From positions 1,426,001 to 1,490,000 of the forward strand of contig JBMNGC010000001.1 of assembly GCA_050949645.1 (NCBI GenBank): a DNA stretch of 64,000 nucleotides, read 5' to 3'. The DNA is from RUG369 sp050949645 (lineage in GTDB: Bacteria > Planctomycetota > Planctomycetia > Pirellulales > Thermoguttaceae). Both the position numbers and the translations under genes were made by a program. Shown here in pieces: positions 54,519 to 63,764 of the stretch; position 1 is the first letter of the stretch; the number at the start of each line of letters is the position of its first letter. Below the pieces are notes generated by a model. That model searched no databases, was not told the origin of the DNA, and saw nothing but the letters and a program-made list of their open reading frames with translations.

Positions 54519-55193
54519 ATGTTACGTTCCTTAGTGCTGATGAGTCTGGTTTTTTCGGTGTGGGCGCCGTTTTTATCAGTAGGCGCTCAATCGGTCTTTG
54601 GACAGGAGGTCCTCTTCGAGGACCGCTTTGAAGGGAGGCTTATGCCCGGCTGGGAATGGGTTCGTGGCAATGCGCCTTCCCGGCGGTTTGTCAACGATTC
54701 GTTGGAAATTCTCACGGAACCATTCGCGTATGACGAAGCTCGCAACGCGCTGGTCCGCCCCTTGAATTTCTTCCGCTGGCGAAATGGTTGCGCCTGCGGT
54801 TCCTATCGAATTGAGACCGAATGTTACTTCCTTGAGAAACCTGCGCCTAACCAGCAGTGCGGCGTCTTCTGGATCCAAAACCGCAAGGTTCTTTTCAAGC
54901 TTGTCTTTGCTAACGTTGACGGTAAAATGTACGTGTTCCCCGGCAAGGTCCCGGTCGAAACGGCCGGCGGTCGTCTGCGATTGACGGTGACCGGTCGGAA
55001 TATTGTTACAGAATTCTGTAGCCTTAACGACACCGAATTCCGGCGAGTCTACGAAGGGCGAATCGATTGCACGCCCAACGATCGCATCAGTCTCCAATGC
55101 TGGGGCGCTCCGCTTGACGGCGCGACGGTCGGAGGCGCAACCGGACCATGGGCAAGGTTCCGCTACTTCCGAGTTGAAAAGCTCGACGAGTGA
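54519..55193 (+). CDS. Exported concanavalin-like (beta-sandwich) protein, unknown function
   Basis: About 224 residues. Signal peptide LVLMSLVFSVWAPFLSVGAQ. The mature protein starts VLFEDRFEGRLMPGWEWVRGN, a pattern seen in laminin-G/concanavalin-like domains of the DUF1349/3-keto-disaccharide-hydrolase type. It then has alternating strands (SYRIETECYFLEKP, LRLTVTGRNIVTEF, WARFRYFRVEKL) and four or five cysteines. Probably a carbohydrate-binding or glycan-active exported protein; no catalytic residues assigned. ATG 54519 is chosen because it begins the signal peptide; the ORF from 54447 is longer but unsupported. Confidence 0.65.
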   Translation: MLRSLVLMSLVFSVWAPFLSVGAQSVFGQEVLFEDRFEGRLMPGWEWVRGNAPSRRFVNDSLEILTEPFAYDEARNALVRPLNFFRWRNGCACGSYRIETECYFLEKPAPNQQCGVFWIQNRKVLFKLVFANVDGKMYVFPGKVPVETAGGRLRLTVTGRNIVTEFCSLNDTEFRRVYEGRIDCTPNDRISLQCWGAPLDGATVGGATGPWARFRYFRVEKLDE

Positions 55194-55292
55194 GACAAGC
55201 GATTTATTTCACCATTCCGTCGCTTCGACCTCGCGCAGCCGCAAGAAGTCGCGCGTCTTAAAATCGCTTAGGTCTGCATAACGAGAAAGCAA

Positions 55293-56183
55293 ATGTTGGA
55301 AGGCGTTAGCGTCGTCTGTTTTTCAGCGTGTTACCTCATCGCGCTGATACTTGAAATTGCCAGACTACGCTTTGTCCGGAAAGCAAAGATCCTTTCAGGA
55401 GTCGCGTTTGTCACGACCCTTGCCGGCGTCGTGGCTCACGCGGCCTTTCTGTATTACAACGATCTGCTTCAGAACGATCATTTTTTTGCAAGCGCCGGCG
55501 GATGGTTCTCTGTCCTCGCGTTTACTGTCGTTCTCGTCGAAATTTATCTCGCGATCGTCAGCAAGACCCAGTTCAGCTTGTTCCTGCTGCCGCTGGCGCT
55601 GATCCTCACTGGCGTTTCGCTACGCGCGGGCAACGTTGCGTTCACGCCGTCGGCGACCTGTCTTTGGGTGCGTGCGACTCATGGGGTGTCGCTCCTCTTG
55701 ACGACTCTCATTGCGTTCGTCGGCGCCGTGTGCGGCGGCATGTATTTTTGGCAGCATGCGCGTTTAAGAAAGCACATTGCTGAAAGTCTGCTATCGCTTC
55801 CCTCCCTCGAATGGTTGAGCCGAGGATGCCGGTTTGCCGCCAACACTTCGGTTGTGACGCTCGGGATCGGGGTCGCGAGCGGATTCTATTTAAAGGTTTT
55901 TTCAGGCGCGCAATCTCATGCAGATTTTGCCGCCGTTGGCACGTCAATTCTGTTTGTCGTCGCGCTTCTGGCTCGTTTTCCCAAGAGGCGCGCACGCGCG
56001 CGCGACGTATGCGCGATAAACGCCTGGCATAACCTCGTCGTGTGCGCCGCGATGGCTGTCTTCCTCTTTTTTGCAGCCTTCGGGCCCGGCAGTCACTGGC
56101 GATCTCTCACCGACTATTCTTCTGATTCTTACGAGATTCAGGAAAGCGACGAGATGCATGCCGAAGACTTGCCTTCTAAATAA
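55293..56183 (+). CDS. CcsA/HemX-like membrane protein
   Basis: 296 residues, about eight TM helices. Conserved cytochrome-c-assembly (CcsA/CcmC) features include AGGWFSVLAFTVVLVEIYLAI, WVRATHGVSLLLTTLIAFVGAVCGGMYFWQ and AINAWHNLVVCAAMAVFLFF, with His positions in VRATHG and NAWHN suitable for haem contact. Placement 90 bp upstream of hemA matches the hemX-hemA linkage of other bacteria, where HemX tunes GluTR level; cytochrome c maturation is the alternative role. Confidence 0.82.
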   Translation: MLEGVSVVCFSACYLIALILEIARLRFVRKAKILSGVAFVTTLAGVVAHAAFLYYNDLLQNDHFFASAGGWFSVLAFTVVLVEIYLAIVSKTQFSLFLLPLALILTGVSLRAGNVAFTPSATCLWVRATHGVSLLLTTLIAFVGAVCGGMYFWQHARLRKHIAESLLSLPSLEWLSRGCRFAANTSVVTLGIGVASGFYLKVFSGAQSHADFAAVGTSILFVVALLARFPKRRARARDVCAINAWHNLVVCAAMAVFLFFAAFGPGSHWRSLTDYSSDSYEIQESDEMHAEDLPSK

Positions 56184-56272
56184 CCACGTCAAGGATTGAA
56201 GTTGGAATCGTCATGGAGCGTCGTGGCTTGAGAAACGCGACGCAGGCCGTTTAAACGTAAGGAGAAGTTTGA

Positions 56273-57559
56273 ATGCCGATTCGGGTTATCGGTCTCAACA
56301 GTCGCAGCGCGCCGATAGACGTTCGCGAAATGTTTTCCTTCGATATAACGGGCGCCGGCGAAATGTTACGCCGGTGGCGCGAACGCTTCCCGAATGTCGA
56401 AGCGGCGCTTCTCTCTACGTGCAATCGCACGGAACTATACTTTGCGTCCGACCATAGCGTTCTACCTGATTACGCTAAGGTCTTTCCATTTCTGGTCCCG
56501 CCCCGACGATACGACGATTCTGACGCGATCAGCTATGAACGCTTTAGGGACAACTTTCAGTCCTTTGAAGAACGTGCCGCTGTCAAGCGATTGTTTTCTG
56601 TCGCTTCCAGTCTCGACAGCATGGTGCTCGGCGAACCGCAGATCCTTTCGCAGGTCAAACGCGCTTATCAACTGGCGACCTCAATGAACTCGACTGGGCC
56701 AATTCTCAACGAAGCGTTCCAGACGGCGTTTAAAACTGCTAAACGCGTGTCGGTTGAGACGGAAGTATTTCGCCGTCGCGTCAGCGTTCCAAGCGTTGCG
56801 GTCGTTGACTTTGCGCTCAATATATTTGAACGGCTCAACGATAAAAAAACGCTCGTTCTAGGCGCGGGCGAAATGGCGGAAGAGACCCTTAAGTACTTAT
56901 CCGATTACGGCGTTCAGTCCGTCGTTGTCGCAAATCGCAGTCATGAGAAAGCAGAACGCCTCGCCGCTCGCTGGCATGGATCGGTTATCGACTGGAATGA
57001 TCGCTTCCACGCCATGACGTCCGCCGACCTTGTGATCGTCGCTACGGGCGCCTCTGAGCCGATTGTAACTTACGAAGATTATCTTCAGATTGAAAGCGCG
57101 CGAAACGCAGGGAAATCTCTCTTCATCCTCGACCTGGCGGTGCCGCGTAATGTCGATCCTCAGATCGGCAAGCGCCCTAACGTCTATCTGTACTCTATCG
57201 ACGACCTTAAGTCTGCCTGCGCGCATAACAAGGAACTTCGCGACAAAGAAATTCCTAAAGCGCTTAAAATCATCGACGATGAAACGGCAAAGTTTTTCAC
57301 CGGTATACGCGCGCGAAAATCGATCGACGCAATCTGTCAACTACGCAATGGTTGGAATGAGATTAAAGACGCTGAGCTCGAACGCCTTCTCAGAAAATTA
57401 AACTGCGATCAGCATACGGAAGACGAAATTCGCTATGCGTTCGCTCGACTCGTTAACAAGCTTCTTCATTCTCCGACAGTATCGTTGCGTAACGCATCTG
57501 AAAACGAATCGTCACCGAGTCTCGTCGAAGCTATAAAAGGACTCTTTCGGCTGAAGTAA
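56273..57559 (+). CDS. hemA: Glutamyl-tRNA reductase
   Basis: 428 residues. First enzyme of C5-pathway tetrapyrrole synthesis, reducing glutamyl-tRNA to glutamate-1-semialdehyde. N-terminal catalytic domain: LNSRSAPIDVREMFSF, catalytic Cys in LLSTCNRTELYF, then SMVLGEPQILSQVKRAYQ. NADPH domain: KTLVLGAGEMAEETLKYL, VVANRSHEKAERLA. The C-terminal dimerisation helix is the usual length. AAGGAGAAGTTTGA precedes ATG. It converges with comEC with 2 bp between stops and no terminator between them. Confidence 0.96.
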   Translation: MPIRVIGLNSRSAPIDVREMFSFDITGAGEMLRRWRERFPNVEAALLSTCNRTELYFASDHSVLPDYAKVFPFLVPPRRYDDSDAISYERFRDNFQSFEERAAVKRLFSVASSLDSMVLGEPQILSQVKRAYQLATSMNSTGPILNEAFQTAFKTAKRVSVETEVFRRRVSVPSVAVVDFALNIFERLNDKKTLVLGAGEMAEETLKYLSDYGVQSVVVANRSHEKAERLAARWHGSVIDWNDRFHAMTSADLVIVATGASEPIVTYEDYLQIESARNAGKSLFILDLAVPRNVDPQIGKRPNVYLYSIDDLKSACAHNKELRDKEIPKALKIIDDETAKFFTGIRARKSIDAICQLRNGWNEIKDAELERLLRKLNCDQHTEDEIRYAFARLVNKLLHSPTVSLRNASENESSPSLVEAIKGLFRLK

Positions 57560-57561
57560 AC

Positions 57562-60285
57562 TCAGAAGGCGCCGTCGAGCGAGGAACGTTTCGTTTTGAA
57601 GGTGGAAACATAGAAGAATCCTTGCCCTTCCGGACGGGCGGGATCCCGCTCGACGCGAATCTGGATATCGCCGTCGTCAAAGGTATGCGCCACAAGACGT
57701 CCTTGCTCTCTTAACGCGTCTTCCGTCGCGTAATTGCGTAAAAAACTGCCGCCGCTGACGCCAACATACGTGGGATCGGACCACTCGTAGAGCCTGTCGG
57801 CGCTCGCAGAATGACCGCCATGATGCGGCGCGAGTACGAAATCGCATTTCAGCGGAGGCGTTTCCAGGAAGGCCGCGTCTGAGTTATCGAGGTCGCCCGT
57901 TAGCAGAATGATCCGATCGCAGAACTCGACCGCGAGAACGACGCTGTTGCTATTCGATTCAGGGGACGTCTCGCTATTTTCATCTCGAGTGGGATGCAGG
58001 AACGTCAATTCTGCGAATCCGAGTTCGTCAAGGGCGTCGCCCCCCGACGCTTCGACGATTGCGACTCCGCGGCCGTCAAGTTCTTCACGCAACGACGCGA
58101 GCGCCTCAGTTTTCTTTTTAAACATCACGGGCGAAACGCAAACAGACTTGATATTAATGAATTCAGCAAGCGTTTCTATGCCGCCGTAGTGATCGAAGTC
58201 TGCATGCGACAAGACGACAAGATCAATCGACGTCTTTCCAGAATTCCAGAGGTTTTTTGCGACAATTTCAGCGGCTCGTTGAGAGTTTTCAAGGCTCCCG
58301 CAATCGTAGAGAAAGGTTCGCCCATCGGAAAAACGCCCCAATACAGCGCAACCGTGCCCAACGGAAAACACGTCGACGTCAAGGAAATCCTTGGATCGAC
58401 GGCTCTGTACGCCTAGTCCCCAGACGCTCGAAACGGCGACGACCCAGACTAATACGAACGCCAGAACGTATCGACGTTTGGGTTGGAAATGAGGAAAGAG
58501 CGTTAAAAAAACGAGCGGTCCATAAAAAGACCACAACGCTAGCGTCGAAGGAGACGGCAGATAAAATACCCCTGCCTTCGTCGACGACAACATGTCAAGA
58601 ATCCAAAGGAAGAAGTCAAAGCTTTTGTCCGTTGCGTAAGCCATCGCGGCCAGGAGTGCGTTGAACAAGGTCGGTAGAACGTCCAAGTTCGCAAGCAGAC
58701 CGACAAATTCGAGCCCAAAACTCAAAAGAAGCGAAAACGTCGCAGGGAGCCAAACCAAAGGGTTAGCGACGATGGCTATCGGCGTGAACATATTGGAGAT
58801 CGAAAGTATCAACGGCGCTCCAACCGCCCAGATCAACGCGCCCGTCGCCGTCACAGCGCAGACTTTAGACCATGAATAATGGGAAAAACGTCGCCACAAT
58901 GGAAGGATCGTAAGTCCCCAGAACGTGCGACTCTTGGGCGAACCGCTCTTCATGTGGCGTTTCTGACGCTCTTCGCGCCGGCGTTCGCTTGCGAGCGATC
59001 TTCTGAGCGGGTCAGACCATAAAAATGTTCCCGTTGCAAGGAATGAGAGTTGCGCGCCAGGTTGGAAAAGCTCGCAGGGATTCATCGCGAGAAGTATGAG
59101 CGCGGCGCAGGCAAGCGAGTTGAGCAGAAAACCCTGTCGATAGATTAACGCGCCGAGACTCATCGTGGTTATCAGAACCGACGCGCGGATAACAGGCGGA
59201 CGCATGTCTGTCAGTCCGAGGTAAATGAAGACGAAGACAATCGTGACCAAACAGACGCCCTCGTAAGACACGCCTAGTATACGTAGAATCAAGGCGATTG
59301 CGCCGATCACAAGCATGACGTGCAAACCCGAGATAGCAAGTAGGTGAACCGTGCCAGTGCGTCGAAATTTTTCGTTCGTGACGTTGTCGACGTCATTTCG
59401 AAATCCTAACGTCATGCCGGCAGCGACTGCGGCGTTGCGTTCAGAAAGATGTTCGCGGACGACCCCCGCCGCTGCAAGACGTGTCTTTTCAAGAGTTTGA
59501 AGAATTCGCAACCGCCAGGAGCTCATTTCTGTACCGATCTTTTCAATATTCTCGGTGGAATTTACACGGAAAACAGTCAGGATACGCTGAGCTCGATAAT
59601 ATAAAGTCTTGTCTCTGTCGTCAGGATTGCTCTGGCGCGCAGGAAGCGAAAGACGACCTGATGCGCGGACAATATCTCCAATGCGCAAGTCCAGCGCAGG
59701 ACCGTTAACAGAAACGGCGACTTTTCCAGAAAAGTCTTCCCAAACCCCAGCGTTTTTCGCGCGAAGAACCTGGCCCGTAAAGAGCGTCGCGGAATCGTCT
59801 CCGAAGACGGACCTTTTATTATCGTCGTATTCGAAAAAAATCGGCGTTTTAACAACGCGGAGTTCAACGCAGGAAGAAACGCCTCCTTCCGGTATATGGA
59901 GACCTATCTCGTCGTTGGGAAAGTGGTTATAGTAATATTCATGACGAAGTCCCGCGAGCGCGGTCGCCGCAAGCCATATCCAAACGCTGCCAGAAATGAA
60001 TGAATACGCTAACCATTGCTCAAGAGGCAGGAGCTTCGTTGCCACAGCAAGACGCATTTTTCGCACGATTCTTACGCGCTTAAAGAGAAACAAAAGCGTC
60101 TTTGTCAAAATTAAGGCAAAGACTGACGTTAAAAGAAAAGTCCGCCAGAAGGCTTCGCCCGGCGTAAACCATGCGTTGGCAAGGATACCGCAGAGAGCTG
60201 CGGTAAAGAAAGGAACCAAGGGCGCGTATTGAACGGGTCTGTTCGCGAAGAGCCGGTTCATTAATGCAAACCCTGGCAAAAACAT
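57562..60285 (-). CDS. comEC: ComEC/Rec2-type DNA-uptake channel protein
   Basis: 907 residues with three parts. An N-terminal TM plus DUF4131-like OB region comes first (VAVSVNGPALDLRIGDIVRASGRL). The competence channel follows, with HLLAISGLHVMLVIGAIALIL and ELFQPGAQLSFLATGTFLW. A C-terminal metallo-beta-lactamase-like domain starts VDVFSVGHGCAVLGRFSDGRTFLYDCG, with the metal motif LSHADFDHYGG and ILLTGDLDNSDAAFL. It brings DNA through the inner membrane in natural transformation. ATG 60285, or ATG 60261 with AGGG 9 nt upstream. It follows the yebC-like gene by about 115 bp. Confidence 0.93.
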   Translation of the reverse strand: MFLPGFALMNRLFANRPVQYAPLVPFFTAALCGILANAWFTPGEAFWRTFLLTSVFALILTKTLLFLFKRVRIVRKMRLAVATKLLPLEQWLAYSFISGSVWIWLAATALAGLRHEYYYNHFPNDEIGLHIPEGGVSSCVELRVVKTPIFFEYDDNKRSVFGDDSATLFTGQVLRAKNAGVWEDFSGKVAVSVNGPALDLRIGDIVRASGRLSLPARQSNPDDRDKTLYYRAQRILTVFRVNSTENIEKIGTEMSSWRLRILQTLEKTRLAAAGVVREHLSERNAAVAAGMTLGFRNDVDNVTNEKFRRTGTVHLLAISGLHVMLVIGAIALILRILGVSYEGVCLVTIVFVFIYLGLTDMRPPVIRASVLITTMSLGALIYRQGFLLNSLACAALILLAMNPCELFQPGAQLSFLATGTFLWSDPLRRSLASERRREERQKRHMKSGSPKSRTFWGLTILPLWRRFSHYSWSKVCAVTATGALIWAVGAPLILSISNMFTPIAIVANPLVWLPATFSLLLSFGLEFVGLLANLDVLPTLFNALLAAMAYATDKSFDFFLWILDMLSSTKAGVFYLPSPSTLALWSFYGPLVFLTLFPHFQPKRRYVLAFVLVWVVAVSSVWGLGVQSRRSKDFLDVDVFSVGHGCAVLGRFSDGRTFLYDCGSLENSQRAAEIVAKNLWNSGKTSIDLVVLSHADFDHYGGIETLAEFINIKSVCVSPVMFKKKTEALASLREELDGRGVAIVEASGGDALDELGFAELTFLHPTRDENSETSPESNSNSVVLAVEFCDRIILLTGDLDNSDAAFLETPPLKCDFVLAPHHGGHSASADRLYEWSDPTYVGVSGGSFLRNYATEDALREQGRLVAHTFDDGDIQIRVERDPARPEGQGFFYVSTFKTKRSSLDGAF

Positions 60286-60401
60286 GGGCGCAACTGCGCG
60301 AGTGGGAAAAGTCCCGCGTCGCGCAATCGCACAATCGACAGATGATTATCGGAAACAAACGCGCTTTCCGCTAAAATTCAGATCAGCGGACGCAGTAACG
60401 T

Positions 60402-61163
60402 TCACCCCTCCTCTTCTTCAAGCTGCTCCAGAAGCTCATCGGGAATCTCGAAGTTGGTGGCGACAGCCTGAATATCATCGTGCTCGTCCAAGGTGTTCGC
60501 AAGCTTATACGCTTTGCGCGCAACGTCAGGGTCAGTAATCGTGATTTTATTGCGAGGGATATATTCAATCACGGAATGCTGAACCTTAACGCCGGCCTTG
60601 TTCAGGAACTGCAGAACGGAATCGAAAGTTTCTGGGGCCGTGAAGAGACGATATACGTCTTCGTCAAGCTCGACGTCGTCGGCGCCCGACTCGATGGTAA
60701 GTTCCATCATTTCTTCTTCACTCTTGGCGTCAGAGGCAACCTCGATAACTCCCTTTCTGTCAAAGTTCCATGCGACGCAACCTGACTGCCCCATATTACC
60801 GCCGCAGATCTCAAAAATCTTGCGGATTTCGGGCGCAGTACGGTTGCGGTTGTCTGTCAGCCCCTCTGCCATGACCGCGGCGCCTTCAGGGCCATAACCT
60901 TCATAGAGCACGGCTTCGAGCTCAACTGGATCAAGTTCGCCTATGCCGCGCTTGATAGCGCGAATAATGTTGTCTTTCGGAAGACTGACAGCTCGCGCTT
61001 CGTCAATCGCTGCGCGCAGCCTAATGTTGTCGTCGGGGTTGCCGCCGCCCTCCTTGGCCGCAACGATAATCGCTTTGGAGAGCTTGCTCCACAACTTGCC
61101 GCGTTTCGCGTCAACTAAAGCCTTTTTGTGTTTTATACCTGCCCAATGGGAATGACCAGCCAT
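60402..61163 (-). CDS. YebC/PmpR/TACO1-family protein
   Basis: 253 residues, normal length. Opens MAGHSHWAGIKHKKALVDAKRGKLWSKLSKAI, with GNIRLRAAIDEARAVSLPKDNI-type helix and LEAVLYEGYGPEGAAVMAEGLTDNRNRTAPEIR; NMGQSGCVAWNFDRKG marks domain 2. Family members act as transcription regulators or as ribosome factors that relieve stalling at polyproline. AGGAG precedes ATG at 5 nt. Closely linked to rbfA/infB, consistent with a translation-related role. Confidence 0.95.
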   Translation of the reverse strand: MAGHSHWAGIKHKKALVDAKRGKLWSKLSKAIIVAAKEGGGNPDDNIRLRAAIDEARAVSLPKDNIIRAIKRGIGELDPVELEAVLYEGYGPEGAAVMAEGLTDNRNRTAPEIRKIFEICGGNMGQSGCVAWNFDRKGVIEVASDAKSEEEMMELTIESGADDVELDEDVYRLFTAPETFDSVLQFLNKAGVKVQHSVIEYIPRNKITITDPDVARKAYKLANTLDEHDDIQAVATNFEIPDELLEQLEEEEG

Positions 61164-61475
61164 TTATACTCCTCGACAATATGATAAATGTCAGGCGTCT
61201 CCATTCCTGTCCGCGAACGCATTTTACCGTTCCTGCTCTAGAGGAAAGTCCGGCGTATTAAACTGCAAACGCTCTAAATCGTCACGTTCAGCAGACCGTC
61301 GCCACGAAATAGCGACGAGATTTTGACGCCCGTTGTCTCACTGCGCTAAGAGATTCCACATGCGCGACAGTCGACGCAGTCGGCCGCAAGGTCGGACTCG
61401 AACCGTAGTTTCGCCCATTGGAACCCACGACGAACCAAACGCTTGCAACCGACATAAGTCGCAAGAAAAGTTCGT
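61164..61475. other. Intergenic region, 312 bp
   Basis: Between the HhH-like gene and the YebC/PmpR-family gene. Contains GAGGAAAGTCCGG at 61241-61253 (see rejected items) and a 13-nt T-stem-like string near 61393-61405. No gene supported. Confidence 0.4.
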
Positions 61476-63116
61476 TTAACGCGGTTTTTTCTGTTGAATT
61501 TCTTTAAGTTTCGAAGCGTCTTTTGCCGCGTCGTCCTTTGACTTTGCGCTCTTTTTGGGAGCGTTGTCGCCTTTACCAACGTCAGATTTTGACGACTTGG
61601 AGTCAGCAGACTTGTCCGCGCTCGCTCCACCCTTAGCAGCCGCGCGCGCGCTAGGACGACGCTTTGTACCCGAAGGCTTCTCAGGCAGATTCTGAGAAGC
61701 GCGTTTCGACGCAGATTGCGCGGCGGTCGTTTTTGAGGACTTCTTCGTCGCGCTTGATCGCGCGGTCTTTGAAGCGGTCGGAGCCTTTTCGCCTTTGTCT
61801 TTAGCAGCTTTTTTTTCAGTTTTTTGCGAAGCTTTCGTTCCTGCGCTCTTCTTCGTTTTGCCATCCGACTTCTTCTCAGATTCCGGAGGGAATGGAACGG
61901 AAACAAAGAGTTTCGATTCGTCAGATGAAGACCTGAAAAAAGACGAATCCTTCTGTGCGCGTTTATCGCGCGCTTTGGCGCTCGACTCGTCAAAATATCG
62001 CGTCTCGCCGTTGACGAGTTTCGTCTCGACTACGCCCTGAGAGTCGTCGTCATTGTCTTCATCACCATCGTCGTCGTCAGAATCGTCTTCGACTTCTTCC
62101 TTCTTTTTTGCTTGCTGAGCGCTGGAGACCGCGGCTTTCCGTTTATTATCAGTGGGTTTGCCGTAGGTTTCCTCCATGTGTTTTTTAATAAGAAGTCGAG
62201 TAATCTCCAAGGGATCGGTAAGCGACGATTCAACGAGCGGCTCGTCGCTGCGAGTCTCGACCTTCGGATCAAAGGTCTTTAGAAATTCTAGCGCTTCCGT
62301 CTCGGACTCAGAGTCCATTAATTCAAGTCCGAGCGCATGAAGGAGAACAAAGAGTTTGAGCTCCTCGACCGCAGTGAACTTGGCGCTCTTGAAATCCAAA
62401 CATTCCTGGTCGTCGACGACATTAACCATTCCCAGGAGGCGCAGCGCGCGCAAGGAACCCTCGTTCAAGGGAAGCTCGGTTCCCCCAAACGCAAAGCGTT
62501 TAACACAATCGATCGCAAAGCGCGTCGCGTAGGGAATGCTTGAAATAAAATCGACGGTCTCCTGAACCCCCTGTTGACGGAGTTCTTCGAGATTAAAGTC
62601 ATAGGTCTTGTCAAAGAGACACTGCAGAAATCCACGGAGACGTTCGCCAGCTACATGCGATTCTGGTCGGTCGCCAACTACGCTCGCGATCTCGTTCGCT
62701 CGCGCAACGCGGACTTCGTTCCAGTCGACAAAGTTGTTTCTGATCTCTAGAAACGCGGTCTTTGCCTGCTTGACGGTCCCAACTTCCAAAAAGATAGCGA
62801 AGGCGAGATGCTCAAGAATAGACTCGTTTGATTTCAGAGCCAGATGTTCGGTCTCCGGATAACGAGCAACAAGGGCCTCATAGAGTCCTTTTATACCCCC
62901 GGCAGTTTTTTTAGAGGGAGTTTTTGAAGAGGTTTTGGACTGAGACTTAGATTTAGAAGTCTTTTTGCTAGTCGAAGATTTTGATTCGCTGGCAGCCTTC
63001 TCTTTCGAAGCGGACGCTTTAGTCTTCTTCACGCTTTTCTTAGCGGTCGAAGACTCTCGCGTAGAGGTTTTTTTGACGTCGTCTTTCTGCGAATCATCTT
63101 TTGAACGGGAAGCCAT
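61476..63116 (-). CDS. Lys-rich-tailed HhH-GPD-like protein, catalytic residues missing
   Basis: 546 residues. N-terminal 70 residues are almost all Lys/Ser/Thr/Ala (histone-H1-like). A folded domain (about 75-285) looks like endonuclease III/HhH-GPD: ILEHLAFAIFLEVGTVKQAKTAFLEI, FVDWNEVRVARANEIASVVG and TVDFISSIPYATRFAIDCVKRFAFGGTELPLNEGSLRALRLLGMV. Where EndoIII has catalytic Lys (GVGRKTA) and Asp (VDTH), this reads PYATRFAI and PLNEGS; the iron-sulfur cysteines are absent. The C-terminal 230 residues combine an acidic patch (EDDSDDDDGDEDNDDDSQG) with a second Lys/Ala/Ser-rich tail. DNA-binding, perhaps architectural; inferred. Lies 100 bp downstream of rbfA on the same strand. Confidence 0.68.
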   Translation of the reverse strand: MASRSKDDSQKDDVKKTSTRESSTAKKSVKKTKASASKEKAASESKSSTSKKTSKSKSQSKTSSKTPSKKTAGGIKGLYEALVARYPETEHLALKSNESILEHLAFAIFLEVGTVKQAKTAFLEIRNNFVDWNEVRVARANEIASVVGDRPESHVAGERLRGFLQCLFDKTYDFNLEELRQQGVQETVDFISSIPYATRFAIDCVKRFAFGGTELPLNEGSLRALRLLGMVNVVDDQECLDFKSAKFTAVEELKLFVLLHALGLELMDSESETEALEFLKTFDPKVETRSDEPLVESSLTDPLEITRLLIKKHMEETYGKPTDNKRKAAVSSAQQAKKKEEVEDDSDDDDGDEDNDDDSQGVVETKLVNGETRYFDESSAKARDKRAQKDSSFFRSSSDESKLFVSVPFPPESEKKSDGKTKKSAGTKASQKTEKKAAKDKGEKAPTASKTARSSATKKSSKTTAAQSASKRASQNLPEKPSGTKRRPSARAAAKGGASADKSADSKSSKSDVGKGDNAPKKSAKSKDDAAKDASKLKEIQQKKPR

Positions 63117-63216
63117 AATCTACCACCTGGATAACGAGTTAAAAAAGGCCGGACCGCACGAGCAAGGAGACGGCGCGCAGAAAGTCAGATCGGCGCGTCG
63201 TCGTTCATCGAATCAA

Positions 63217-63630
63217 TTAACTCTCTTCATTCTCATTTTCCGCAGAATCAAGAACTCCTTCGCCGCGAGCAGCTTCCAATTCTTCGCGACGCGCTTTCTC
63301 CTCCGCAAGAACACGTGAAACCTCAATCAGGTTCTTAATGCCCTCGTCGACGAAGAAAAGCAGCGTAGGCGTATAGCGCATCTCGACGCGTTTCGCAACT
63401 TTCTGCTGCAAATATCCCGCCGAGCTCTGGAGGCCGCGAAGAACGTTGCGTTCCTTAGACTCGCCGCCAAGGACCGAAAAATATACCTTCGCCTGTCGTA
63501 AATCGCCAGATACCTCGACCCTTGTGATCGTCGCGCCCTCGACGCGTGGATCTTTAAGGTCGGTCAAAATAGACATGGCGACAACTTCGCGCACTGCCTC
63601 GGCGACTTTTAGCGTTCGTCTGGAAACCAT
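63217..63630 (-). CDS. rbfA: Ribosome-binding factor A
   Basis: 137 residues. KH-like fold with RRTLKVAEAVREVVAMSILTDLKDPRVEGATITRVEVSGDLRQAKVYFSVLG split by the conserved helix LRGLQSSAGYLQQKVAKRVEMRYTPTLLFFVDEGI. Helps 30S maturation. The acidic C-terminal tail (LDSAENENEES) is typical. GGAGGAGCTGA precedes ATG. Downstream of infB on the same strand as in most bacteria; the gap is 134 bp. Confidence 0.95.
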   Translation of the reverse strand: MVSRRTLKVAEAVREVVAMSILTDLKDPRVEGATITRVEVSGDLRQAKVYFSVLGGESKERNVLRGLQSSAGYLQQKVAKRVEMRYTPTLLFFVDEGIKNLIEVSRVLAEEKARREELEAARGEGVLDSAENENEES

Positions 63631-63764
63631 TCAGCTCCTCCGTGCAGAACATAAGGCGCGCTTAACGCACCGCGCGCTGAATTTTATCCATAAATCTGAC
63701 GTTGTAAAGAAGCGTCCGTCAGGTAAAGAGTGGAGAACGACGTCTATTCGCGAACGAAGCGCGC

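Noticed and set aside
61236..61475. GAGGAAAGTCCGG at 61241-61253 matches part of RNase P RNA conserved region I
   Set aside because: The rest of the RNase P consensus (CR-IV/CR-V regions such as the CGGTAAACCC and ACAGAA...CTTA motifs) is not present in the next 400 bp; treated as a chance match.
61346..61480. T-arm-like string GGTTCGAGTCC on the minus strand near 61400
   Set aside because: The T-stem does not pair properly and no acceptor, D or anticodon arms can be built around it.
61346..61993. 215-aa ORF on the minus strand overlapping the HhH-like gene
   Set aside because: It is an alternate frame through the Lys-rich tail (Arg/Lys-rich by composition); the 546-aa frame has better structure.
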